Source: CAZKTS01 sp964555735
GTDB lineage: Bacteria > Actinomycetota > Acidimicrobiia > IMCC26256 > PALSA-555
Length of the DNA stretch: 40,197 bases
Direction: 5' to 3'
Assembly: GCA_964555735.1 (NCBI GenBank)
Contig: CAZKTS010000094.1
Span: forward strand, 1 to 40,197
A model generated the notes under the pieces. The model worked only from the letters and a program-made list of their open reading frames with translations. It did no database searches and had not been told where the DNA came from. Positions 24,772-31,833 of this stretch are shown here, in pieces. Numbering within the stretch: position 1 is the stretch's first letter; the number at the start of each line of letters is the position of its first letter. The position numbers and the translations under genes were made by a program.

Positions 24772-25380
24772 TCAGCGCGGCAGGAGGCCCTCGAGGACAC
24801 GAGCCACGAGCGCGTCGGCGTAGCGACGGTCGAGGCGGCCGCAGAGCACGAGGTGCCGGTAGAAGATCGGGCCGGCCACGAGGTCGGCCACGAGCTCCGG
24901 ATCGGTGCGGGCCGGGAGCTCGCCGCGTGCGACGCCGCGCCCCACGGCGGCCGCCATCTGGGCGCGTCGTCCCGTGAGGAACTCGCCGTGCGCGACGCGC
25001 AGCTCCTCGTTGCGGTCGAGCTCGGCCACGAGCTGACGGACGGCGGTTCCCGCGATGGTGTCGGTGAGCAGGTGCACGAGCCCCCGCGCGCTCTCGCGGA
25101 GGTCGCCCGCGAAGGTGCCGGTGTCGGGTGCCGGCGCGACCACCACGCTCAACGATCGCGCTGCGGCGATCACGAGCTCTTCCTTGTTCGCGTAGCGCCG
25201 GTAGATCGTCGCCTTGCCGACGCCCGCGCGCGTCGCCACGGACTCCACCGTGAACCCCTCGAAGCCGACCTCGGCGAACAGCTCGAGCGCGGCGTCGAGG
25301 ATCGCCACGTCGCACTCGGCGCTGCGCGGCCGCCCGGGTCCCGGCCGCTTCTCGGCGACCGTCTCGACGGCCACCGTCAC
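24772..25380 (-). CDS. TetR/AcrR-family transcriptional regulator
   Basis: 202 aa. The DNA-binding domain is at about residues 24-70: DVAILDAALELFAEVGFEGFTVESVATRAGVGKATIYRRYANKEELVIAA. The following helical domain includes LVHLLTDTIAGTAVRQLVAELDRNEELRVAHGEFLTGRRAQM, matching the TetR_C_16/AcrR ligand domain. The GTG start overlaps the MFS stop (GTGA), so it is the second gene of an operon led by the transporter. Most likely represses that operon by binding the palindrome at 27070-27089. Convergent with kgd. Confidence 0.94.
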   Translation of the reverse strand: MTVAVETVAEKRPGPGRPRSAECDVAILDAALELFAEVGFEGFTVESVATRAGVGKATIYRRYANKEELVIAAARSLSVVVAPAPDTGTFAGDLRESARGLVHLLTDTIAGTAVRQLVAELDRNEELRVAHGEFLTGRRAQMAAAVGRGVARGELPARTDPELVADLVAGPIFYRHLVLCGRLDRRYADALVARVLEGLLPR

Positions 25381-27014
25381 GAGCCCGCGACCGGAGCCGG
25401 CTCGCGTGCCCCGTCGCCGTCGGCTGCGCCGTCACCCTGCATCGCCCGCAGGCCCTCCTGGTACTCCTCGTCCTGGCGCTCGACGTCGGCGGCGCGTGCT
25501 CGGGCCGGGAGCCAGATCAGCACCGCGATCGCGCCGAGGAGCGCGACGCCGGCGCCGACGATGAGGCCGGTGTGCATGCCGTCGATGAACGCGCTGCGCG
25601 CCGCGTCCGCGAGCACGTTCGCCGCCGCGCCGGGCGCCTTGGCCGCCACCGCGAGTGCCGCACCCACCGAGTCCTTCGCCGCGGCGATGCCGGCCGCGGG
25701 CACGCCCGCGGCGCCGAACGCATCCCCGACCTGCGACGCATAGACCGATGCGAACACACTGCCGACGACCGCCACGCCGAGCGTGCCGCCGACCTGGCGC
25801 GTGGTGTCGTTCACCGCCGAACCCACGCCGGCCTTGGCCAGGGGCAGCGATCCCATGATCGCGGTGGTCGAGGGCGCCATGGTGAGGGCCATGCCCGAGG
25901 CGAGCACGACCATCCGCCACGCGATCGCGCCGTAGCTCGACGACTCGTCCAGGCCGAGCGAGAGCAGCAGACCGACCGTGCTCAACGTCAACCCACTCGC
26001 CACGACCAGCTTGGTGCCGAGCTTGTCGACGAAGCGCGGACTGAGCGGGGCGATGATCATCATCGGGATCGCGAACGCGAGCAGTCGCACCCCGGTCTCG
26101 AGCGGTGAGTAGCCGAGAACGAACTGGAGGTACTGCGTCAGCACGAAGAGGGCGCCGAACAGCGAGAAGAACGTCACCGCGATGGCGCCGCTCGCGGCCG
26201 AGAATCGCGGGTTCTTGAAGAACGAGAGGTCGAGCATCGGGTGGTCGCTGCGCGCCTCCCACCAGAAGAACGCGGCGAGAAGGATCCCTCCGATCGCGAA
26301 CGAGACCAACGTGACGTCGTTCGTCCAGCCGCGGTCGGGGCCCTCGATGATCGCGTAGAGCAGCGCGCCGAGCCCGAAGATCGACAGGATGCCGCCGACC
26401 ACGTCGAGGCGGGGCGCTGACGGGTCGCGTGAGTCCGGGATGAGGAAGATGCCCGCGAGCACGCCGATGACGACGACCGGCACGTTCACGAGGAAGACCG
26501 AACCCCAGTAGAAGTGCTCGAGCAGGAAGCCGCCGGTGAGCGGGCCGAGCGCGATCCCGACACCGGCGGTCGCGGCCCAGATGCCGATCGCCTTGCCCCG
26601 CTCGCGCGCAGGGAAGACGTTGGTGATGATCGAGAGCGTCGCCGGCATGATGAACGCGCCGCCGATGCCCATGAACGCGCGCGTCCCGATGAGCTGGGTC
26701 GCGCTGCCCGCGAGCGCGGACGCCAGCGAGCCGATCCCGAACATGACGAGGCCGAACTGGAGCGCCGGGCGGCGACCGAACCGGTCGCCGAGGCTGCCGG
26801 CGGTGAGCAGCAGCCCGGCGAACACCAGCGTGTACGAGTCGACGATCCACTGGAGCTCGCTGTTCGAGGCGTCGAGCTCCTTGACGATCGTCGGGATCGC
26901 CACGTTGAGGATCGAGTTGTCGAGGACGATCACCAACAGGCTGAAGTTGAGGACGAGGAGGATCCACCACCGCCGCTCCTCGGCCTTGGCCGCCACGCGC
27001 TCGCTGAGGGTCAT
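25377..27014 (-). CDS. MFS drug exporter, DHA2 (EmrB/QacA) type
   Basis: 545 aa, about 14 membrane helices. RWWILLVLNFSLLVIVLDNSILNVAIPTIVKELDAS is helix 1 with the VLDxTIVNVALP-like DHA2 signature; LGDRFGRRPALQFG is motif A; FPARERGKAIGIWAATAGVGIALGPLTGGFLLEHFYW is motif C (GxxxGPxxGG), a mark of exporters. The hydrophilic tail of about 50 residues (RARAADVERQDEEYQEGLRAM) is longer than usual. ATG 27014 follows GGAGAG. The operon continues into tetR by GTGA overlap, and the promoter carries the operator at 27070. It exports a hydrophobic or cationic compound; identity unknown. It differs in sequence from the exporter at 12998. Confidence 0.95.
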   Translation of the reverse strand: MTLSERVAAKAEERRWWILLVLNFSLLVIVLDNSILNVAIPTIVKELDASNSELQWIVDSYTLVFAGLLLTAGSLGDRFGRRPALQFGLVMFGIGSLASALAGSATQLIGTRAFMGIGGAFIMPATLSIITNVFPARERGKAIGIWAATAGVGIALGPLTGGFLLEHFYWGSVFLVNVPVVVIGVLAGIFLIPDSRDPSAPRLDVVGGILSIFGLGALLYAIIEGPDRGWTNDVTLVSFAIGGILLAAFFWWEARSDHPMLDLSFFKNPRFSAASGAIAVTFFSLFGALFVLTQYLQFVLGYSPLETGVRLLAFAIPMMIIAPLSPRFVDKLGTKLVVASGLTLSTVGLLLSLGLDESSSYGAIAWRMVVLASGMALTMAPSTTAIMGSLPLAKAGVGSAVNDTTRQVGGTLGVAVVGSVFASVYASQVGDAFGAAGVPAAGIAAAKDSVGAALAVAAKAPGAAANVLADAARSAFIDGMHTGLIVGAGVALLGAIAVLIWLPARARAADVERQDEEYQEGLRAMQGDGAADGDGAREPAPVAGS

Positions 27015-27069
27015 CCGCGCATCGCTCTCCCGGGCGCCGGCGCGTCGGCCCGGGGGGAGGGCCGAAAAA

Positions 27070-27089
27070 ACGGAACGCCGACGTTCCGT
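27070..27089. promoter_or_regulatory. TetR-type operator ACGGAACG-N4-CGTTCCGT
   Basis: A perfect 20-bp palindrome with 8-bp arms and CCGA spacer, 55 bp upstream of the MFS start. It follows a run of six adenines in the 161-nt gap before dapA. The likely binder is the TetR encoded downstream in the same operon. Confidence 0.75.
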
Positions 27090-27175
27090 ATTCGCCGCAC
27101 GCTACGCGACTGGCCGCCCGCCGACAAGGTGACCTCGGTCACCCGCCGGACGACGGGCGAAGCAGGTGGAGCCGT

Positions 27176-28078
27176 TCAGGCGGACGCGGCCTCGACCGCC
27201 GCGAGCGCGCGGTCGCGGGCCGCCGGCGAGGCGTCGGTGAGGGGCAGGCGCACGGCCGGCGTCGGGATCTTGCCCTGGGCGTGGAGGACGGCCTTGAAGA
27301 CGGCGGGGTTCGGCTCCGCGAACGCGGCCGCGACGACCGGCAGGAGCGCCTCGTGGTGCGCGCGTCCCTCGTCGACCTTGCCCGCGAGCCCACACTCGAT
27401 CATGGCCACCCATCGCTCGGTGCAGAGGTGCGCCGACGCGATGATGCCGCCGGCACCACCGAGGAGCGTGAGCGGGAAGTCGAGGTAGTCGTCCCCGCTG
27501 AGGATCGCGAAGTCGTCGGGTGCCTCGGCGAGGACCCGCAGCGTGCCGTCGTCGACCGTGCCGAGCGCCTGCTTCACGCCGATGATGTTGGGGGTGCGGG
27601 CGAGCTCGAGGAGCCCGTCAGGCTCGAGCAGGCGCCCGGTGCGCGCCGGGATGTTGTAGACGACCACCGGCACCGGGCTGGCCTGCGCGATCTCCACGAA
27701 GTGGGCGACGATGCCGGCCTGGCTCGGGCGCAGGTAGTACGGGACGACGCACATGATCGCGGTGAGCCCGGGGATGTCGGTCAGCGTCAGGACGCCCTTG
27801 ACCGTGCTCGCGGTGTCGTTCGAGCCGGTGCCGACGACGAGGTGCGCGCCCCGCGCCGCCGAGACCCTCGAGCACACGTCGATGACGGCTCGCTTCTCGT
27901 CGGCGTCGAGCATCGGCGACTCGCCCGTGGTGCCGAGCGGGACGAGCCCTGCCGCGCCCGCGGCGAGGTACTCGTCGGCGAGGCCCTCGAGCGCGTCCAG
28001 CGCGACCGAGCCGTCGGCCGCGAACGGTGTGATGAGCGGGAGGTAGACCCCCCGCAGCAGCGTGCTGGCGCCACTCAT
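27176..28078 (-). CDS. dapA: 4-hydroxy-tetrahydrodipicolinate synthase (DapA family)
   Basis: 300 aa TIM barrel. LVPLGTTGESPML is the pyruvate-binding GTTGE motif; VPYYLRPSQAG and YNIPARTG hold the substrate arginine and catalytic Tyr141; Lys169 in IGVKQALG is the Schiff-base lysine. SGDDYLDFPLTLLGGAGGIIASAH completes the barrel. The enzyme condenses pyruvate with aspartate semialdehyde in the lysine/diaminopimelate pathway. The gene stands alone: no dapB or other lysine genes are near, so a related pyruvate aldolase function is possible. ATG 28078 lacks a strong Shine-Dalgarno sequence. It is divergent from the TauE-type permease with a 51-nt gap, and no lysine riboswitch fits there. Confidence 0.9.
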   Translation of the reverse strand: MSGASTLLRGVYLPLITPFAADGSVALDALEGLADEYLAAGAAGLVPLGTTGESPMLDADEKRAVIDVCSRVSAARGAHLVVGTGSNDTASTVKGVLTLTDIPGLTAIMCVVPYYLRPSQAGIVAHFVEIAQASPVPVVVYNIPARTGRLLEPDGLLELARTPNIIGVKQALGTVDDGTLRVLAEAPDDFAILSGDDYLDFPLTLLGGAGGIIASAHLCTERWVAMIECGLAGKVDEGRAHHEALLPVVAAAFAEPNPAVFKAVLHAQGKIPTPAVRLPLTDASPAARDRALAAVEAASA

Positions 28079-28129
28079 GATCGGGTCGACGGGCGGTCGG
28101 ACATGGCGCCAACGCTAGCGTGAGGCCTG

Positions 28130-28963
28130 GTGTCGGACCTCGTGATTGTGCTGCTCACGCTCGCCGTGGGGTTCGCCACCGGCGTGTTGTCGGCGATGTT
28201 CGGCGTCGGCGGCGCCATCGTCTCGACGCCGGCGATCCGGGCCCTCGGGGCCACGCCGCTCCAGGCCGTCGGCTCGACCCTGCCCTCGATCATCCCGTCC
28301 GCCGTCACCGGCACGCTGCGCTATCGGCGCGAGGGCCTCGTGCTCTTCCGCGTCGCCGCGTGGACCGCCGGCGCCGGGATCTTCGCGTCGGTCGGCGGCG
28401 CCCTCCTCGCCGACGTCGTGCCGGGCGACGGTCATCCCCTCATGATCCTCACCGCACTGCTCGTGGGGATCAGCGCCTATCGGCTCGCGCAGGCGCCCGC
28501 GGCGGCGGCCGAGCCCGCGGAGGAGCGCCTCATCGAGGGCGAGACCGACGCGGTACCGGCCGCCGTCGTCCACACCGCTGCGCCGGTGCGCACCGACCCG
28601 TGGCGGCTGGCCCTCATCGGCGTCGCGGCCGGTGGCCTGAGCGGCCTGCTCGGCATCGGTGGCGGTGTGTTCATGGTGCCGGCGTTCACCGGTTGGATCC
28701 GGCTGCCGATCAAGCAGGCGCTCGCCACGTCGCTCGCGTGCGTCGGCGTGCTCGCGATCCCGGGCACGATCACCCACGCGATCCTGGGCAACATCGATTG
28801 GCTGTTCGCGCTGCCGCTCTGCGTCGGGGTCATCCCCGGTGCCCGCCTCGGAGCGCACCTCACGATCAAGGCGTCGGACCGCACCATGCGCATCCTCGTG
28901 GGCACGGTGCTCGGGACGATCGCACTGGTCTACGGCGTCGGCGAGATCCTCGCCCTCGCCTGA
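28130..28963 (+). CDS. TauE/SafE-family (sulfite exporter-type) permease
   Basis: 277 aa with about 8 membrane helices in two homologous halves. The internal repeat is clear: SAMFGVGGAIVSTPAIRALGATPLQAVGSTLPS in half one and SGLLGIGGGVFMVPAFTGWIRLPIKQALATSLACVG in half two, each with the FGxGGG-type turn. The halves are linked by a polar loop at about residues 120-160. The family moves sulfite, sulfonates or other small organosulfur anions; direction and substrate are unknown here. GTG 28130 lies 8 nt after TAGCGT, consistent with a leaderless mRNA. The last 34 nt overlap the 3' end of the convergent glycosylase gene. Confidence 0.92.
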   Translation: MSDLVIVLLTLAVGFATGVLSAMFGVGGAIVSTPAIRALGATPLQAVGSTLPSIIPSAVTGTLRYRREGLVLFRVAAWTAGAGIFASVGGALLADVVPGDGHPLMILTALLVGISAYRLAQAPAAAAEPAEERLIEGETDAVPAAVVHTAAPVRTDPWRLALIGVAAGGLSGLLGIGGGVFMVPAFTGWIRLPIKQALATSLACVGVLAIPGTITHAILGNIDWLFALPLCVGVIPGARLGAHLTIKASDRTMRILVGTVLGTIALVYGVGEILALA

Positions 28964-29625
28964 GCGAACACCGCGTCGAGCATCGGCTCGGTGAGCCGGC
29001 CCGTGAACGTGTTCTGCTGGCTCGGGTGGTAGCAGCCGATGATCGTCACCGCGTCGGTGACCACCTCGAGGCCGTGCGCGAAGCGTGGGCGGGGCTTGGG
29101 CAGCTCGACCCCCGCCGCGCCGAGGACCCGCCACGCCGCTTCGTAGGCGAAGCCGCCGAGCACCACGATCACCTGGAGCTCGGTCAGGAGCGCGAGCTCG
29201 CGCACGAGGAACGGCTGGCAGGTGTCGCGCTCCTCGGTGGTCGGCTTGTTCGCCGGCGGCGCGCACCGCACCGCGGCCACGACGTAGGCGTCGTCGAGGC
29301 GGAGTCCGTCGTCGATGCTCACCGACTCGGCCTGGTTGGCGAAGCCGGTGCGGTGCATCGACGCGAACAGCCAGTCGCCGGAGCGGTCGCCGGTGAACAC
29401 GCGCCCGGTCCGGTTCCCGCCGTGTGCGGCAGGCGCGAGCCCGAGGACGAGCACCCGCGCCCGCGGATCGCCGAACCCCGGGATCGGCCGTCCCCAGTAC
29501 TCCTGGTCACGGAACGATGCCCGCCGCTCCCGTGCGACCTGCTCGCGCCACGCGACGAGGCGCGGGCACGCCCGGCAGGACACGATCTCCGCGGTCAGGC
29601 GTTCGAGCGGCGTCGGCCGGGGCAC
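28930..29625 (-). CDS. udgB: Type 5 uracil-DNA glycosylase (UDGb)
   Basis: 231 aa. The iron-sulfur cysteines begin with SCRACP near the N-terminus and continue in VRCAPPANKPTTEERDTCQPF. VLVLGLAPAAHGGNRTGRVFTGDRSGDWLF is the type-5 active-site motif, lacking the acidic water activator of type 1, and CYHPSQQNTFTGRLTE is the second conserved motif. The enzyme removes uracil, hypoxanthine and related bases from DNA to start base-excision repair. GTG 29625 is chosen because TACGAT lies 6 nt before it (leaderless spacing); GTG 29652 is an alternative in frame. The 3' end overlaps the TauE-type gene by 34 nt. Confidence 0.93.
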   Translation of the reverse strand: MPRPTPLERLTAEIVSCRACPRLVAWREQVARERRASFRDQEYWGRPIPGFGDPRARVLVLGLAPAAHGGNRTGRVFTGDRSGDWLFASMHRTGFANQAESVSIDDGLRLDDAYVVAAVRCAPPANKPTTEERDTCQPFLVRELALLTELQVIVVLGGFAYEAAWRVLGAAGVELPKPRPRFAHGLEVVTDAVTIIGCYHPSQQNTFTGRLTEPMLDAVFAQARARISPTP

Positions 29626-29670
29626 GGCGGCATCGTAGGACCGGACCCCCACGACCTAGCCTGCCCCGGC

Positions 29671-30591
29671 GTGCGACTCCTGCTGGTGGTGAACCCGACC
29701 GCGTCATCGATGACGCCGCGTCGTCGCGTCCGCCTCCAACGCGAGCTGGGCCGACGCCACCGGCTCGAGGTCGCCGAGACGACCCGCCGCGGCCACGCGA
29801 CCCGCCTCGCCCGGGCCGCGGCGCGCGACGGCGTCGACGTCGTCGTGGTCGCCGCGGGCGACGGCACGCTCAACGAGGCCGCCGACGGCCTGGTCGGCAC
29901 CAGCACGGCCCTGTCGCCGCTCCCGGGCGGTTCGACCAACGTCTTTGCCCGCACGATCGGGTTCCGGAACTCGCTGGACCCCGCGATCGAGCAGCTGCTC
30001 ACGGCGATCGACGCCGAGTCGTTCCGGCGCGTGGGGGTCGGCGCGGGCAACGGGCGCCACTTCCTCTTCCACCTCGGGCTCGGCTTCGACGCCGAGGTCA
30101 TCGAGCAGACCGAACGCCACCACCGGCTGAAGCGCCGCATCGCCCATCCGATGTTCGCCGTCGCCGCCCTCACGACGTTCTTCCGGGGCTTCGACCGCAC
30201 CCGCGCCCCGTTCCGCGTCGAGCTCCCGGACGGCTCCGGCGAGGACGGCTTCTTCGCGATCGTCTCCAACACCGCCCCGTACGCGTTCTTCGGCCGCCGG
30301 CCGTTGCGAGTCACCGACGCGGCCGGGTTCGACCGCTCCCTCGCGCTCACGATGTTCCGTCGCCTCGAAGCCGCGGGCCTGCTCCGGAACGCACTCTCGG
30401 CCATGACGCGCGGCAAGAAGGTCCAGAAGCACAAGGACCTGCTCCAGCTCGCCGACCTCGACCGCATGACGTTCGTGGCCAACCACGGCCCCTTCCCGTG
30501 GCAGGTCGACGGCGACTACCTCGGCGAGGTCGAACGCCTCGAGATCACCTACGAGCCCGACGCACTCACCCTGGTGATCCCCACCACCTAG
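29671..30591 (+). CDS. Diacylglycerol kinase-family lipid kinase
   Basis: 306 aa. The DAGK catalytic domain begins with RLLLVVNPTASS; AAGDGTLNEAADGL carries the GDGT nucleotide motif; PLPGGSTNVFARTIGF is the conserved GGSTNxFAR loop; GLGFDAEVIEQ and the final beta domain WQVDGDYLGEV follow. It phosphorylates a lipid such as diacylglycerol, or a related acceptor, with ATP at the membrane surface. GTG 29671 is 8 nt after TAGCCT, so a leaderless mRNA is likely; it diverges from the glycosylase (45-nt gap) and converges on the phosphodiesterase with shared stops in CTAG. The neighbourhood DAGK / WhiB1 / PdtaS resembles the Rv3218-Rv3220c block of M. tuberculosis, from memory. Confidence 0.93.
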   Translation: MRLLLVVNPTASSMTPRRRVRLQRELGRRHRLEVAETTRRGHATRLARAAARDGVDVVVVAAGDGTLNEAADGLVGTSTALSPLPGGSTNVFARTIGFRNSLDPAIEQLLTAIDAESFRRVGVGAGNGRHFLFHLGLGFDAEVIEQTERHHRLKRRIAHPMFAVAALTTFFRGFDRTRAPFRVELPDGSGEDGFFAIVSNTAPYAFFGRRPLRVTDAAGFDRSLALTMFRRLEAAGLLRNALSAMTRGKKVQKHKDLLQLADLDRMTFVANHGPFPWQVDGDYLGEVERLEITYEPDALTLVIPTT

Positions 30592-31310
30592 TCGACGACG
30601 CGGCGCGCGACGTCGGGGACGTCGGTGATGAGTCCGTGCACACCCACGTCGGCAAGCCGCCGCATCTCCGCCTCGTCGTTGACCGTCCAGACGTTGACCG
30701 CGATGTCGTGCTCCCCGGCTCGCGCCACCGTCGCGGCCGCCGCGTCGCCGGCGAGCAGGGTCACGAACGGGTGCAGGGTGTGGTGCCCGCGCTCTACACA
30801 CATCTCGAGCGCGATGAGCGGATCGAACCCGAACATGATGAGCAGGCCGGTGGGCAGGTGGGCGTCGATCTCGCGCACCCGGTCGACGGTGCCCAGGTTG
30901 AACGACGAGACCAGGGCCCGGTCCGCACCGCGACGCTCGCGCAGCAGGTCCACGACGAGGTCCGCCACCCGCTCGTCGGGGTCGAAGTCGGCGTCGCCCG
31001 GAAGGTTCTTGATCTCGACGTTGACGAGCGAGCCGGCGCAGGCGTCGAGCGCCTCCGCGAGGGTCGGGATGTCGGGTCGGGCGGCGCGGATCCGCTCGAG
31101 GGGCAGATCGGCGAGGACCCCGAGACCCGGAGCCTCGGCGTCGTGGTGCACCACCAGCCCGTCGTCGGCGGTGCGGTGCACGTCGAGCTCGACGCCGTCG
31201 GCCCCGAGCTCGAGGGCGAGCGAGAAGGCCGCCAGGGTGTTCTCGGGCGCCCGCTCCCGGGCCCCGCGGTGCGCCAGGACCAGGGGACGCTCGGCGGACG
31301 GGGCGGCCAC
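30588..31310 (-). CDS. Glycerophosphodiester phosphodiesterase
   Basis: 240 aa TIM barrel. LVLAHRGARERAPENTLAAF is the HRG...PENT catalytic motif; GADGVELDVHRTADDGLVVHHD provides the metal-binding Glu/Asp and second His; VNVEIKN is the next conserved block. Metal-dependent hydrolysis of glycerophosphodiesters to glycerol-3-phosphate and an alcohol. There is no signal peptide, so it acts in the cytoplasm on lipid breakdown products, consistent with the adjacent lipid kinase. GTG 31310 is chosen because TAGGCT sits 8 nt upstream and no Shine-Dalgarno is seen. It ends in the CTAG shared with the lipid kinase stop. Confidence 0.93.
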   Translation of the reverse strand: MAAPSAERPLVLAHRGARERAPENTLAAFSLALELGADGVELDVHRTADDGLVVHHDAEAPGLGVLADLPLERIRAARPDIPTLAEALDACAGSLVNVEIKNLPGDADFDPDERVADLVVDLLRERRGADRALVSSFNLGTVDRVREIDAHLPTGLLIMFGFDPLIALEMCVERGHHTLHPFVTLLAGDAAAATVARAGEHDIAVNVWTVNDEAEMRRLADVGVHGLITDVPDVARRVVD

Positions 31311-31392
31311 GGGTCGGGAGCCTAGGGCCGAGGACGCAGAGGCCCGGGACCCCACCCGCCACACTCGGCGCGAAACCGCAGGTCAGACCCCT

Positions 31393-31415
31393 TGTGCCCT
31401 CCGTCACAGGGCACA
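31393..31415. promoter_or_regulatory. CRP-like palindrome in the whiB1 promoter
   Basis: TGTGCCCT-N7-AGGGCACA is a perfect inverted repeat. Inside it, TGTGC-CCTCCG-TCACA matches the CRP-type half-sites TGTGA-N6-TCACA at nine of ten positions. A promoter TTGTGC (31392) with 18-bp spacing to TAGTCT (31416) overlaps it. In M. tuberculosis whiB1 is controlled by the CRP protein Rv3676, so a CRP-family site here fits. Confidence 0.6.
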
Positions 31416-31508
31416 TAGTCTGCTCGACGCCTCGAGGGCTGGCCCCGAGGACACCGAACCGCACTGGGTGCGCCCACCCCCGCGGCGCACACGCACGACG
31501 GAGGAGCC

Positions 31509-31799
31509 GTGGCGCTCACCTGGATCCGCACGCACGACTGGGACCTCGACGCCTGGCGCGGGCGCTCTGCCTGCCGGGAGTCCGACCCGGACGTCTTCTT
31601 CCCGATCGGGACCACCGGCCCCGCCCTCGAGCAGATCGAGACCGCCCGCCGCATCTGCACGGCGTGCCTCGTGAACGACGAGTGCCTCGACTTCGCCCTC
31701 GCCACCAACCAGGAGGCGGGCATCTGGGGCGGCACCACCGAGGAAGAGCGCCGCAAGCTCCGCAAGGCCTGGCTGGCCAAGCAGCGCGCCGCCTCCTGA
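31509..31799 (+). CDS. whiB1: WhiB1-type iron-sulfur transcription factor
   Basis: 96 aa. The four cluster cysteines are Cys22, Cys50, Cys53 and Cys59 (C..CxxC..C), followed by GIWGG (about 71-75) and a basic C-terminal helix TEEERRKLRKAWLAKQRAAS for DNA contact. FFPIGTTGPALEQI closely resembles the WhiB1 segment FFPVGNSGPALAQI. WhiB1 in mycobacteria carries a NO-sensitive [4Fe-4S] cluster and binds the housekeeping sigma factor. The GTG start follows GGAGGAG, and the promoter lies about 90 nt upstream with a CRP-like palindrome. Convergent neighbour is a PdtaS-like kinase, an arrangement conserved with M. tuberculosis. Confidence 0.96.
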   Translation: MALTWIRTHDWDLDAWRGRSACRESDPDVFFPIGTTGPALEQIETARRICTACLVNDECLDFALATNQEAGIWGGTTEEERRKLRKAWLAKQRAAS

Positions 31800-31808
31800 T
31801 TCTCCGCT

Positions 31809-31829
31809 CCTGACGCCTTCGGCGTCGGG
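31809..31829. terminator. Stem-loop between convergent whiB1 and pdtaS
   Basis: GACGCC-TTC-GGCGTC (31812-31826) is a perfect 6-bp stem with a stable UUCG-type loop; CC and GG flanks extend it with one mismatch. Suitable as a bidirectional terminator; no U-tract. Confidence 0.5.
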
Positions 31830-31833
31830 CCGC

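Noticed and set aside
28079..28129. Lysine riboswitch or other leader for dapA
   Set aside because: Only 51 nt separate the divergent starts, too few for a riboswitch, and no structure is visible.
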